64,000 nucleotides of DNA from Streptomyces sp. S.PNR 29 (GCF_030386795.1 NZ_JANUQM010000015.1:186001-250000), one strand, 5' to 3'; counted from the first letter of the stretch, positions 42,713 through 51,064 are shown. Numbers and translations: made by a program. Notes: generated by a model from the letters alone, not told the origin.

Positions 42713-42860
42713 CTACGAACGGCCGTCAGCCGGCCTGACCGGGGCGGCGTCCCAGACACCGGTGGCCGCGGCTTCCCGCGCGTAGTTGGAGAAGCCCTTG
42801 GGCGTTCGGGCCAGTGCTTCCTCGACGCCGTGGACCAGATGGGCGTTCTGGCCGTCCAAG
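42713..42860 (-). pseudogene. 3' fragment of NmrA-like oxidoreductase gene
   Basis: The minus strand encodes HLVHGVEEALARTPKGFSNY and AREAAATGVWD and ends at a stop at 42713. This resembles the C-terminus of NAD(P)-binding NmrA/SDR proteins, where a final ALGR-type helix and an Ala-Ala-Ala-Thr-Gly-Val-Trp end are common. The upstream part is replaced by the IS5 remnant at 42887. Confidence 0.55.
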
Positions 42861-42886
42861 CACACGATTCCCCAAGCCGAAGAACC

Positions 42887-43092
42887 AGCGGGACAAGCAC
42901 CATCGCCGCGGCAGCAAGGCCGGCCGGCCCGTCGGCTTCGACAAGACGATCTACAAGCGCAGGAACGCAGTCGAGCGAACGATCAATGCGCTGAAGAACT
43001 CCCGGGCCGTGGTCACGAGATTCGACAGGCGCGCCTATGTCTTCCACGGCACCGACACCGTGGCTTCGATCCGCGTTTGGCTCAAGCCGTGA
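42887..43092 (+). mobile_element. IS5-family transposase 3' remnant, copy B
   Basis: The last 68 residues of an IS5-type transposase: HHRRGSKAGRPVGFDKTIYK, RNAVERTINALKNSRAVVTR (the Glu helix), FDRRAYVFHGTDTVASIRVW and a stop at 43092. It is cognate with the remnant at 39596 but clearly diverged from it. Thirty bases after the stop the intact P-loop gene starts, and 60 bases after that gene lies an IS5-like terminal repeat. Confidence 0.8.
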
Positions 43093-43121
43093 TCACTTGG
43101 CCTTCGTGACAAGATCTGGGC

Positions 43122-43646
43122 GTGACGACGTTGTTCCTGACGGTTGGCCTGCCCGGAGCCGGAAAGACCACGAGAGCTCGACAACTGGCCGAGGAGCACA
43201 ACGCGCTTCGGCTGACGCCGGATGAGTGGATGCTCCCGCTGTTCGGCGATCCGCAGCCGGCCGGGAAGCGCGATGTGCTGGAAGGTCGGCTGCTCTGGCT
43301 GGGGCTGGAGGCGCTGAAGCTGGGAACGAACGTCGTCCTGGATTTCGGATGCTGGTCTCGTGACGAGAGGTCCGCGATCCGCTGGTTGGTGATGTCTGTG
43401 GGTGCGTCCTGTCAACTCGTGTACGTGCCGGTGGACCATGAGACCCAACGTGCTCGGATCGCCCATCGCCAGTCGACCACACCTGATCAGACCTTTGTGA
43501 TGAGCGAGACGGACCTCTTGCACTGGAGGACGCTGTTCGAGGAGCCCGACGCCATGGAACTCGATGGACATGAGGTAGCAGGTCCGCCTCCTGGGTGGTC
43601 AGGATGGCTCGAGTGGGCCGCCGACCGGTGGCCATCGCTCGCGTGA
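43122..43646 (+). CDS. AAA/P-loop kinase-like ATPase
   Basis: A 174-residue P-loop protein. The Walker A motif is LTVGLPGAGKTTRARQL near the N-terminus. LRLTPDEWMLPLFGD is a typical substrate/Walker-type loop, VVLDFGCWSRDERSAIR the Walker B-like strand, and RIAHRQSTTPDQTFVMSE a lid region. It belongs to the zeta-toxin/T4 polynucleotide kinase-like group of small ATPases that phosphorylate small molecules; no antitoxin adjoins it. The start codon is GTG. Placement between an IS5 transposase 3' end and a terminal repeat suggests it was carried by the element. Confidence 0.8.
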   Translation: MTTLFLTVGLPGAGKTTRARQLAEEHNALRLTPDEWMLPLFGDPQPAGKRDVLEGRLLWLGLEALKLGTNVVLDFGCWSRDERSAIRWLVMSVGASCQLVYVPVDHETQRARIAHRQSTTPDQTFVMSETDLLHWRTLFEEPDAMELDGHEVAGPPPGWSGWLEWAADRWPSLA

Positions 43647-43707
43647 CTGTCCGGCCAACCTTGGTGCCGGCCAGCCACGCAGCCGTGCCAGGAGTGCCGA
43701 GCCCGGA

Positions 43708-43730
43708 ATGATCCGCCGGACAGGCTCTAG
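43708..43730 (+). repeat. IS5-like terminal repeat, copy B
   Basis: ATGATCCGCCGGACAGGCTC followed by TAG; 20 of 23 bases agree with the copy at 40345-40367 and the orientation is the same. Confidence 0.6.
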
Positions 43731-44149
43731 CCGAGGCAGCGGGACGGGCGAGCCAGAATCCTTGCGTTCCGAGACACGGATCGTCCGCAGTAGGAGCGGA
43801 GCCTGCCTCAGACCACGCCCGTCCACTATCCAGCCGATTGGGTGACGTGCTCGGGGCGCTGGTTACCGGGCGGGCCTGGGAATTCCCAGCAACCGATGGC
43901 CGCGGTCCGCTCCGCTTGGGAACAGCTCGCTGCCGAAGGGCTGGCGACCCTCCGCGATGGCTACCCTCTGTGAGCCGCGAACCCGAGGCAGGGGCGAGCT
44001 CGGCCAACAGCGCAGGGGCAGAGAGCGGGCCTTGATGCTGCCGCTGACAGGGATCCCAGTTGCTCCGACGTCGTCGCGCCAGCGGTGGTGATCACGAGAG
44101 GAAGAAGCACAGCGACCCTGCCCCGCCAGCGAGGCTTGACCGAGCAGGC
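43731..44149. other. Gene-free stretch
   Basis: About 420 bases between the IS5-like repeat and the IS21 remnant. Frames on both strands are short or lack recognisable motifs. No strong hairpin was seen. Confidence 0.4.
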
Positions 44150-44546
44150 CGCTACCAGGCCATCGACACCACCTGCCGCCTGCTGCGGCTGCCGTCAATC
44201 CGCCACGAGTTCGCCGAGTTCGCCGACCGGGCGGCCAGGGATCAGATGACCTACCGCGGCTTTCTCGCCGATCTGCTGCATCGACGAGCTCGGATACATG
44301 GACCTCGACCGGCACGGCGCTGAACTGCTCTTCCAGGTCCTGATCGAGCGCGAGGAGAAGAACAGCGTCGCCATCGCCTCCAACGAGTCCTTCGGCGGCT
44401 GGACAAAAACGTGCACTGATCCCCGTCTCTGCGCGGCCATCGTCGACCGGCTCACCTTCAACGGAACGATCATCGAGACCGGCACCGACCGCCACCGGCT
44501 CGCCAGCACCCGGGCCCATGCCGAAGCCCCGGTCAAGGCCGGTTGA
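44150..44546 (+). pseudogene. istB: IS21-family istB helper ATPase with central deletion
   Basis: The N-terminal domain (RYQAIDTTCRLLRLPSIRHE, RDQMTYRGFLADLL) is followed at once, two bases out of frame, by the sequence CIDELGYMDLDRHGAELLFQ. It then runs through the intact C-terminal part (KNSVAIASNESFGGW, DRLTFNGTIIETG). The missing block of roughly 90-100 residues should carry the Walker A motif. Both borders lie at Asp-Leu-Leu coding sequence, so the loss probably arose by recombination between short repeats. No istA is present. Confidence 0.8.
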
Positions 44547-44597
44547 TCCTGGCGCCAGAGCGTTGGTCCTGCCGGCCTGGCGGCAGAACCAACGACA

Positions 44598-45146
44598 TCA
44601 CAGCTCGTCGTTCAACAGCGAATACATGAACATGTCCCGGCGTCCGTCCCCCACCTGCTGCCAGCTCCGCAGCAGCCCCTCACGTCGGAACCCAGCACGC
44701 TCGGCAGTGCGCATGGAGGCTGTGTTCCACGGTTCCACCCACAGTTCAAGCCGGGGAATCCGCAGCTCACGCAAGGCCCAGCCGACCACTGCGTCGACGG
44801 CAGCCACGGCGGCCCCCTGACCACGCGCCGACGTGACAACCCAGTAGCCCAGCGACGCGCGGCCCTGTTCCAGGTCCCTCAGCCACAGCCCGACCTGGCC
44901 AACTGGCCGATCGTCAGAGGTCACGATGACGAACGTATACCCAGCCCTTGCGATTGCTCGGCCCCATTGCCGTTCGATGAACGCGACGCCTGCCGACTCG
45001 GAATAAGGCGACGGCACCGTCGTGATCAAGGGGATGCAGCCGTCTTCCGACGCCTCACGGACAAGCGGAAGGTCCGAAAGGCGCCACGGACGAAGCGTGA
45101 ATCCACCACCAGCGGCGAGTTCAGGCACGTCAAGAGGCTGCTCCAT
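44598..45146 (-). CDS. GNAT family N-acetyltransferase (RimJ/RimL type)
   Basis: A 182-residue acetyltransferase. FTLRPWRLSDLPLVREA is the usual beginning, ASLGYWVVTSARGQGAAVAA is the acetyl-CoA loop, and LELWVEPWNTASMRTAERAG then FRREGLLRSWQQVGDGRRD the typical RimJ/RimL ending. The ATG at 45146 begins the domain; the region upstream is not conserved. The substrate is unknown. It stands alone between the IS21 remnant and a secreted protein gene on the same strand. Confidence 0.88.
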   Translation of the reverse strand: MEQPLDVPELAAGGGFTLRPWRLSDLPLVREASEDGCIPLITTVPSPYSESAGVAFIERQWGRAIARAGYTFVIVTSDDRPVGQVGLWLRDLEQGRASLGYWVVTSARGQGAAVAAVDAVVGWALRELRIPRLELWVEPWNTASMRTAERAGFRREGLLRSWQQVGDGRRDMFMYSLLNDEL

Positions 45147-45539
45147 CCACCCATCCTGCCGAGTGCTCCAAGCCGGTCCGCACCTGGGTTTCGGCACCAC
45201 CCCGCACCCGTCGCTCCCTCCAGGACGACGAGCGACGTTGGGGCAGGTGACGTCATTTCTCGTGACCATCCGCTGGCCCTCTGATCACCAACCGCTGCTG
45301 AAACCGATCGACAAACGCTGCCGCTGAACGTGAACAAAGCCGCGCCTGCGAACAGCAGCTCCAGCGCATCGCTGCCGAAGGGCGCGCCAGCTGAGAGCCT
45401 GCCTGCGAACGCCGGGTCCTGAAAGGTGAGGTACTGGCCTGCTGGGGCTTGCCCTGGTGGCCGCCCAGCAGGCCGCCGTTCTTCCCTGGGCGCGGCTGGT
45501 GGCGCCCAGGGGGAGCATGCACTCTTCCAGTTCAGGCTC
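45147..45539. other. Gene-free stretch
   Basis: About 390 bases without a supported gene. It contains a GC-rich imperfect inverted structure near 45445-45515 (CTGGTGGCCGCCCAG and GGCGCCCAGGG) that might serve as terminator for the secreted protein gene on the minus strand. Confidence 0.35.
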
Positions 45540-45917
45540 TCACGCCTGCCACCGCGCCGAGTCGCAGAAGCGGTCGTCACCCGTGCCTGAACCGTCGTGG
45601 TCGAGACAGACCCGGAAGGTGTAGTAGGTGCCGTCGTCAAGGTTGTATTGACCGCCGTCGTCGGCGCTTCGATCGTCGCAGTCGCCGTTCCCGCTGGCCC
45701 TGAGTGAGTAGCGGGTGCTTCCGTTCGGGTTGATGACGTAGGCGACCGCGCTCCAGCCGTCCGCTTGCTCGTCACAGACCTTTGTCTTGTCCCCGTCGCT
45801 GTTGAACGTGAGCTTGCCGCCCGGGTTGTCGTCGTCGGTCTTCATCTCGTGGCTGGCGGCATGGGCCCCCGTCGCCATGGTTAAGGAGACGACGACCGCC
45901 GCCGCCATGACGGTCAA
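45540..45917 (-). CDS. Small secreted protein of unknown function
   Basis: A 125-residue protein with a signal peptide (VMAAAVVVSLTMATGAHAAS, cleavage after Ala-His-Ala likely). The mature part has four cysteines (in KVCDEQ, NGDCDD, FRVCLD and DRFCDS), likely two disulfides, and a Gly/Asp-rich beta-type composition. Streptomyces genomes encode many such exported proteins; no family is recognised. The predicted mature protein is acidic, about 11 kDa. Confidence 0.6.
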   Translation of the reverse strand: MTVMAAAVVVSLTMATGAHAASHEMKTDDDNPGGKLTFNSDGDKTKVCDEQADGWSAVAYVINPNGSTRYSLRASGNGDCDDRSADDGGQYNLDDGTYYTFRVCLDHDGSGTGDDRFCDSARWQA

Positions 45918-46178
45918 GGGCTACAAGACCGAACGGTCCGAAGGCGGCCTGCCCTCGGCCGCCATGCAGGAACTCGGCATACAACTCCCGTTGTAACCGG
46001 CGCGCCTTACCACGATGACCAACGGGCTGAGCATCCCTACCTGGTCAGCTCCTCTATCGGGGCACCGCACTCGCGAGGCCATCAAAGATCGGCTGATCTA
46101 CCCGGACGAGGACGCGATGCACCTGATCGGCTACCAGTTCCGAATGAGGCCGTGCGCGCAAGCTCAGGCGGGCTGTCT

Positions 46179-46979
46179 CTAGCGGTCCTTGGCCTGGGGC
46201 CGGGCGCCGCGTTCGTCGATGAGTGCCGCGAAGCCGTCGAGCACGCAGCGCAGGCCGAACTCGTAGGTGTGGTCGGGGTTGTACGCGCCTTGGTGGGCTG
46301 CGCCGGCCGCGCTGCCCACACGGGTGGCGAGTGGGTAGCGGGCGGGGTCGAAGACACGGGCCAGGAGGGGGGCGTTAGCGGCCCACCACTGCTCGTCCGA
46401 CATGGCGCTGTCACGGTGGGCGGCTTGGGCGTCGTGTGCGGTGCGGGCGGTGGACTGGACGAAGGCGAGGAGGTGGGTGAGCGCGGCGTCTCTTTCGATG
46501 TCGTCGAGTCCGGTCCCCTCGAAGGCGCCCAGTTCGCGCTCGTACTTGGCCATCAGGCCGGGTCCGAGGGCCGGACGGGTGCTGGGCAGGGTGGCCGCCC
46601 AGGGGTGTCGGCGGAAGAGGGCTCGGTTCTCGTGGGCGACGGTCGTGACACGGGTGCGCCAGCTGGTGCCCGGAGGGTGCTCGGTGCGCGGCATCTGCTG
46701 GTAGACGGTGTCGAGCATGACGTCGAGGAGCTCGGCTTTGCCCGGGATGTAGGTGTACAGCGTCATGGGCGTGACGCCGAGCTCCTGGGCGATACGGCGC
46801 ATGGTGAGCGTGTCCAGGCCGTCGCGGTCGGCGAGCTCAATGGCGGTCTGCACGACGACGTCGATGCTGAGCTGTTGCTTCGGCCCGCGTCTGGCGCCCT
46901 TGTGGCCTGCTTCGCGCCAGAGCAGTTCGAGCGTGCGTGCCGGGTCGCCTGCGCCGGTGCGGTCCTTCGCCTTCGCCAT
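46179..46979 (-). CDS. TetR family regulator with TetR_C (tetracycline repressor-like) domain
   Basis: A 266-residue repressor. The DNA-binding domain is at residues 40-85 (IDVVVQTAIELADRDGLDTL, RRIAQELGVTPMTLYTYIPG). The long C-terminal domain has the TetR_C_1 pattern (MLDTVYQQMPR, AALTHLLAFVQSTARTAHDA). It is divergent from a VOC-family gene. The space between carries a perfect palindrome (47033-47051), so it probably represses both itself and the VOC gene. Ligand unknown. Confidence 0.9.
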   Translation of the reverse strand: MAKAKDRTGAGDPARTLELLWREAGHKGARRGPKQQLSIDVVVQTAIELADRDGLDTLTMRRIAQELGVTPMTLYTYIPGKAELLDVMLDTVYQQMPRTEHPPGTSWRTRVTTVAHENRALFRRHPWAATLPSTRPALGPGLMAKYERELGAFEGTGLDDIERDAALTHLLAFVQSTARTAHDAQAAHRDSAMSDEQWWAANAPLLARVFDPARYPLATRVGSAAGAAHQGAYNPDHTYEFGLRCVLDGFAALIDERGARPQAKDR

Positions 46980-47032
46980 GGCTCACATCCTCTCGCGGGC
47001 TCTTGCGTGTGGTTCGGGATCTTGGAGCGTAT

Positions 47033-47051
47033 CTCTATACTCAGTATAGAG
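47033..47051. promoter_or_regulatory. Perfect palindromic operator of the TetR/VOC pair
   Basis: CTCTATACTCAGTATAGAG has perfect eight-base arms and a three-base centre. A partial third arm (TGTATAGAG) follows at 47057-47065. TACAAT at 47052-47057 is a good -10 for the VOC gene. The AT content here is far above that of the window. Confidence 0.85.
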
Positions 47052-47124
47052 TACAATGTATAGAGTTACTGAATGTGGCCGACTCGTCTGCCGGTTCCGG
47101 CGGCCCGTCCCCCTGGAGGAGAAC

Positions 47125-47508
47125 GTGCAGGTCACCGCCACCGCCATTTCCCTGAACGTCGACGACGTCGCCGCTTCCGCCCACTTCCTCACCCAACACT
47201 TCGGCTTCACGGAAGCCGCCGCTGCAGACGGCTTCGCGTCCCTCGTTCGCGAAGACGCGGCCAACGTGATCTTTCTGCGGCGAGGGATCGAGGTCCTGCC
47301 CGAGGGCTTCAGGGATCAGCACGTCGCCGGGCTCATCGTGGCCTTCACCGTGACCGATCTGGAGGCCGAGTACGAGCGACTGCAGAACGAGCAGGTCTCC
47401 ATCACCATGCCGCTGAGGGAAGAGCCGTGGGGCGAGCGGCTCTTCCAAGTCACCGATCCGAACGGCGTCATCATTCAGTTGGTCGACTGGGTCACCCCGC
47501 CCCAGTGA
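47125..47508 (+). CDS. VOC family (glyoxalase/bleomycin resistance-like) protein
   Basis: A 127-residue vicinal-oxygen-chelate protein. ISLNVDDVAASAHFLTQHFG begins the first beta-alpha-beta-beta-beta unit and FQVTDPNGVIIQLVDW ends the second. The GTG at 47125 is chosen for the GGAGGAG ribosome site and because the fold starts there. The metal-site residues are not all evident, so it may bind rather than convert its ligand. Divergent TetR control suggests inducible detoxification or resistance. Confidence 0.88.
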   Translation: MQVTATAISLNVDDVAASAHFLTQHFGFTEAAAADGFASLVREDAANVIFLRRGIEVLPEGFRDQHVAGLIVAFTVTDLEAEYERLQNEQVSITMPLREEPWGERLFQVTDPNGVIIQLVDWVTPPQ

Positions 47509-47732
47509 AGCGGTTCTCTCTGGCCGCCGCGCTGGTGGGGGCGGCCCTTGCGCTGGTGGCCTTGACCGTGTCGCTCCGGCCAACGGCCAGCGGGCGATCT
47601 CGATGCTTCAGCTGCTGCGCGGCCGGATCTACGGGGCCGACCACGATCACCCGGGACCGAAGCCGGGACCGAGCTACCCCGTCGGGTGAAGATACGGCAG
47701 CGGCGTTACTGTCCCAGGGGGCCCGGGCGTAG
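47505..47732 (+). CDS. Possible small membrane-anchored protein downstream of VOC gene
   Basis: A GTG overlapping the VOC stop opens a 75-residue frame with one hydrophobic segment near its start (RFSLAAALVGAALALVALTV) and a Ser/Arg/Thr-rich remainder. The overlap supports translation, but after the helix the composition looks non-coding; another frame may continue instead (LLRGRIYGADHDHPG). It may be the broken start of a larger gene. Confidence 0.3.
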   Translation: MKRFSLAAALVGAALALVALTVSLRPTASGRSRCFSCCAAGSTGPTTITRDRSRDRATPSGEDTAAALLSQGARA

Positions 47733-48011
47733 TGCCGTACATGGACCGATCCACGAGACGCATGTGAGGGAGCCGGGCTTGGTCGTCGTCGACGTGGCGG
47801 CCGCCGACGACGCCACAGCGCTTGCCTTCCAGCGGCTGCTCGCCGACCGGTGGGCGACGGCGATGGCGGAGCACACGGCGCGGGACGCCGCTCAGTCCGG
47901 CGTACGGCTGCGCTGCCATCGGGACCTGCGCCAGCAGTTCACCGCGGCCCTCCGTGGTCGGCCTGGCCCTGGAGGCAACCACGGCCCGGGCCTGACTTCA
48001 TGACAGGTGCC
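47733..48011. other. Gene-free stretch
   Basis: No supported gene. Arg-rich short frames only. The region leads into a ligase-like remnant on the minus strand. Confidence 0.35.
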
Positions 48012-48221
48012 GCCTTCGCCGAACAGCGGCATCTCCTGGACTTCGATGTCCGCGCGGAGGCGGTGAGGGCGGGTCGGGCGCCGCCACCGTCCGGTGCTGT
48101 CACGGGCGGCGTCGATGTCGACTTCCATCACGACATCGGGCTGCACCAGGACGGCATCGAGGGTGCGCTGCGTTGCCCACCCTGCCGAGGCCATCCAGCC
48201 CGTCCACGGATGCGCGCCGCG
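48012..48221 (-). pseudogene. C-terminal fragment of ATP-dependent DNA ligase, copy 1
   Basis: The minus strand reads HPWTGWMASAGWATQRTLDA, VLVQPDVVMEVDIDAARDST and RPHRLRADIEVQEMPLFGEG. This follows the end of the OB-fold domain of actinobacterial ATP-dependent ligases, where a Trp-Gly ... Val-x-Pro-x-Val-Val-x-Glu-Val strand and a final helix are conserved. The adenylation domain is missing. A sister fragment lies at 51065-51438 in the same orientation. Confidence 0.6.
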
Positions 48222-48360
48222 CGGCGTGTGCGGGGGTGGGCAGGCAACGGGGGGATGTACCTGCCCACCCCTCGTACGAGACTCACTCACGGGGGGAAAG
48301 CGGGCCTCGCGGGGTCGATCTCGCGACCCACTGGCTACAGCGCACCGTGGGTCTCGGATG

Positions 48361-48621
48361 TCACACCCGGGAGTGCGGCTGGTCCAGCTGGTGTCTGCCC
48401 AGCAGCTGGGCCGCCTGGGGCTGCGCGTGCTCGGCAGCCGACTGAACATCTGCCACGACGTCTCCTCGCTCGCGCACCAGGTCCTCGTAGATCGGTGGGT
48501 GATCTGGCTCGTTCGGACTGCCTGTCACTGTGCTGGCCTTTCCATGTCGAGCGCTTTCCGCAGTAGTGGTTCCGGCGCGGCACTCGGCTGTCGCGAGGCA
48601 CCAAAGAAGCACTGCGTTCAC
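48361..48621 (-). CDS. Small protein of unknown function
   Basis: An 86-residue frame. Its second half (HPPIYEDLVRERGDVVADVQ, SAAEHAQPQAAQLLGRH) is a balanced, helical sequence of a type common in Streptomyces, whereas the first half looks random. The real gene probably starts at an internal codon near residue 35-40. No family is recognised. Confidence 0.4.
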   Translation of the reverse strand: MNAVLLWCLATAECRAGTTTAESARHGKASTVTGSPNEPDHPPIYEDLVRERGDVVADVQSAAEHAQPQAAQLLGRHQLDQPHSRV

Positions 48622-48627
48622 GTCACA

Positions 48628-48981
48628 TCAGGCTCGGTTGATCCGTGCGGCGATGCCGTGACCGATCAGCAGATAAATGACAGCCGGAAGTCCGTAATTG
48701 AGGACGATGCGTAGCCCTTCTGTGTTCATGGTGAAAATGTCTTGTGCCCAGCCGGACAGCCAGTCCGCCGCTCCGTGCACGAATTCGACAAAGGAGTTCG
48801 CCTGGTTGGCGTCGAGCAGGTAGAGCACGATCCACAGTCCCAGCAGACCGGCCGCGATGTCGGCGATCGTGCAGATGGTGAGGGCTGTTCTGCGTGCGGC
48901 GGCCTGGTTGCGGGCGGAGTGGTCGGGCGCTGAGGGCTGGTCGTAGGTCGGGTATCCGGAAGCCGGGCCGGTGTTGTTCAT
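48628..48981 (-). CDS. Small two-helix membrane protein
   Basis: A 117-residue protein with a hydrophilic Pro/Ser-rich N-terminus, a first membrane helix (LTICTIADIAAGLLGLWIVL), an amphipathic middle (FVEFVHGAADWLSGWAQDIF) and a second helix near the end (NYGLPAVIYLLIGHGIAARI). Its composition and codon use look genuine. The family is unknown; similar proteins are widespread in Streptomyces. Confidence 0.7.
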   Translation of the reverse strand: MNNTGPASGYPTYDQPSAPDHSARNQAAARRTALTICTIADIAAGLLGLWIVLYLLDANQANSFVEFVHGAADWLSGWAQDIFTMNTEGLRIVLNYGLPAVIYLLIGHGIAARINRA

Positions 48982-49209
48982 GGGGAATCCGCTCTGACGG
49001 GTTTGCTGCCTCCCTCTACAGCGCCCGGTATTCGTCGCCGCGTTACACCCGGCACCTGGAACACGACAATGTCGCGGCTTATTCGGTCACGTACGCAAAA
49101 GGTCACCCTGTGGCGTACATTCCGGGCACCGGAAAGCATGCCTAAAGGTTGTCCCGCGATGTTGGGCAACGGCCGGGCGCTTGCGGGGGTGTAGTTACCG
49201 CGTCGGAAA

Positions 49210-49620
49210 TCAAGCGGCCCAGGTTTCCTCCTCCAGGAGGAGCCCGTCGGCCACATAGCTGATGGTTCGGTACCAGCCGATCACTACGAAGAGTTCGAGT
49301 AGCTGAGTGTCCTCGCAGTGAACGCGCAGGGCCTCCCAGGCGGACTACGAGAGCTTGGCCGTGTCGTGCAGTTCGTCGACTGCGTCGAGCAGCGCCGCAT
49401 GGCGTGGCGACCATGCGACACTGCCCGCCAAATCGGTGTCGGTGGTTGCCCGGAGCTGTTCCCGGCTGAGTCCGGCCTGCTGTGCGAGAGTCGCGGCGTG
49501 CACGCCCCATTCGTAGGCACAGCCGGCGCGCGCGGTCACGCGGGCGATGACGATCTCGCCGTCGATGGCCGGGAGGAGCCCATGGCCCAGCAGTCCGGTA
49601 CCCAGCGAGGTCCCGACAGT
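49210..49620 (-). pseudogene. Carboxymuconolactone decarboxylase-like gene with amber codon
   Basis: The minus strand reads AIDGEIVIARVTARAGCAYEW, then GVHAATLAQQAGLSREQL with the usual CMD Glu-Trp-x-x-His arrangement. After KLS a TAG stands at 49345-49347, and the same frame continues with AWEALRVHCEDTQLLELFVV and on to a stop at 49210. The N-terminal part is replaced near 49620 by a STAS-type segment, so the gene is both 5'-truncated and stopped. Confidence 0.7.
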
Positions 49621-49711
49621 GGCTGCGGACTGCCAGCAGGACGATCAGCCCATAGCGGTCACAGAATCCGACCTGGTTGAAGTCCACCTCGACACGCCGG
49701 GAGCCGCAGAG
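49613..49711 (-). pseudogene. STAS-domain (anti-sigma factor antagonist) fragment
   Basis: RRVEVDFNQVGFCDRYGLIV is close to the core strand and helix of STAS proteins, where an Asp-Cys-Ser/Asp-x-x-Gly phospho-site lies after the strand; here Ser is replaced by Arg. Only about 30 residues remain, joined to the CMD fragment. Confidence 0.45.
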
Positions 49712-50060
49712 CACGGCCGCCTGGGGTGTGCCTGTCTGTATCCGGACCGGTGATGCCGTTTGTCGAGCGACCGCTGCAGGTGACGGACACGGGCCCACTG
49801 CTGCTGGCGGAAGCTGCCTGATCAGCGATCGACCACCGCCCACGGCTCGCTGCTTGGGTGTAACGCTTGGGGCGCCCGGTGCTTGTCATCGGTGGGCCGC
49901 AACCGCGGCTCCGCAAGGCCCGCGTCCCCCGTTGTGCCGGAACGGGCAGGTGTTCCCCCCGTCGCTTGCCCGCCCCGCCCTTCAGCGGCACACGTATCTG
50001 CAGTGGCCCAACCGCACATGCCCCTCTCGCGCAGCGCCCACACGGCACCCGAGCTGGTGA

Positions 50061-50762
50061 TCAGACTGGGTCGGTATGTTCGGCCCGGAGGCGCTGGGCG
50101 ACGTCGCGCAGCTTGACGTTGTGATGCTGGGAGATGCGGCGCAGCACGTTGAAGGCCTCGCCCTCGCTCAGCTGGTGGCGCTCCATGAGGATGCCCATGG
50201 CCTCGCCGATGGCGTGCCGGGTCTCCATCGCGTGCTCGAGCTGGTCGATGGTGCGGGCGCTGGCCAGGGCGACGGCGGCGTGGGAGGCCAGCAGCCAGCC
50301 CGCGTTCTCTATGTCCTTGCCGAAGGCTCCGGGGCGGCGTGCGTACAGGTTCAGTGCGCCGAAGTCTTCGTTGTCGGTGTAGAGCAGTACGCCGGTCATG
50401 CTGCCGATTCCCAGCTTGCGGGCCTGGGCCGCGAAACGCTCCCAGGCTGGCTGGGGCTCTGTCAGGTCAGCGATCCGGTATATGCGCTCGCCGTCCTTGC
50501 GGCGGGCGAGGTCGAAGCAGGGTCCCTCGCGCAGTTCACCTTGCAGGCGGTCGGACTCCTGGACCCTGTCCCCGCAGGCGGCCAGGGTCACGGCCCGGCC
50601 TTTGCGCACCGCGAGTATGCCGGCGGCGTCGCAGCCGTCGACCAGCCTCACCGCGGAGGCCGCGATCTCATCCAGGGTCGACTGGACAGAGTCCTGGGCC
50701 AGTAGATCCCGCGCGAGCAGCGCCATCTGCTCGGCGTACTCACGCCACTCCACCGCCACCAC
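50061..50762 (-). CDS. GAF and ANTAR domain-containing protein
   Basis: A 233-residue regulator. A GAF domain covers about residues 20-165 (VDGCDAAGILAVRKGRAVTL, EGPCFDLARRKDGERIYRIA). The ANTAR RNA-binding domain is at residues 172-225 (QLEHAMETRHAIGEAMGILM, LSEGEAFNVLRRISQHHNVK). ANTAR proteins bind dual-hexaloop RNA elements to prevent termination. No target hairpin pair is seen beside the gene. The GAF domain has no obvious heme or nucleotide ligand motif. It lies alone, on the minus strand. Confidence 0.9.
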   Translation of the reverse strand: MVAVEWREYAEQMALLARDLLAQDSVQSTLDEIAASAVRLVDGCDAAGILAVRKGRAVTLAACGDRVQESDRLQGELREGPCFDLARRKDGERIYRIADLTEPQPAWERFAAQARKLGIGSMTGVLLYTDNEDFGALNLYARRPGAFGKDIENAGWLLASHAAVALASARTIDQLEHAMETRHAIGEAMGILMERHQLSEGEAFNVLRRISQHHNVKLRDVAQRLRAEHTDPV

Positions 50763-51064
50763 CCGCCTCGATCATCGGTCGGGTCACAGTACCCCGAGCC
50801 GCGCCACATCTTGGCCTGGCCGATGTCACCAGGAGCGCAGGGAGACGTGGGACGTCCCATCCGTGGATGCCTCAGCCCGCGCCCGCTCACCGTTGCGCCA
50901 TCTGGTTTGTGCTTGGGGTTGCGCCTACGGCCCCTTGGCTGGAGTCAAGGAGAAGGGATGGGCAGGGTGGGCGGCGCGGCCTGCGGCCGGGGATCGCGGT
51001 GCGCGCTCAGGCGGCTGCGCGTCGGCGGGGCCTCCGCGCCCGTGCCGCGACAGTGCGACGACGT
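50763..51064. other. Gene-free stretch
   Basis: About 300 bases upstream of the GAF-ANTAR gene, presumably containing its promoter. No recognisable gene or strong motif. Confidence 0.35.

Noticed and set aside
43122..43646. Zeta-type toxin of a toxin-antitoxin pair
   Set aside because: No epsilon-like or other antitoxin gene adjoins it; upstream is a transposase remnant.
46020..46150. Coding-like segment containing a DRLIYPDEDAMHLIGYQF stretch
   Set aside because: It looks protein-like but is very short, has no start and could not be placed in any family.
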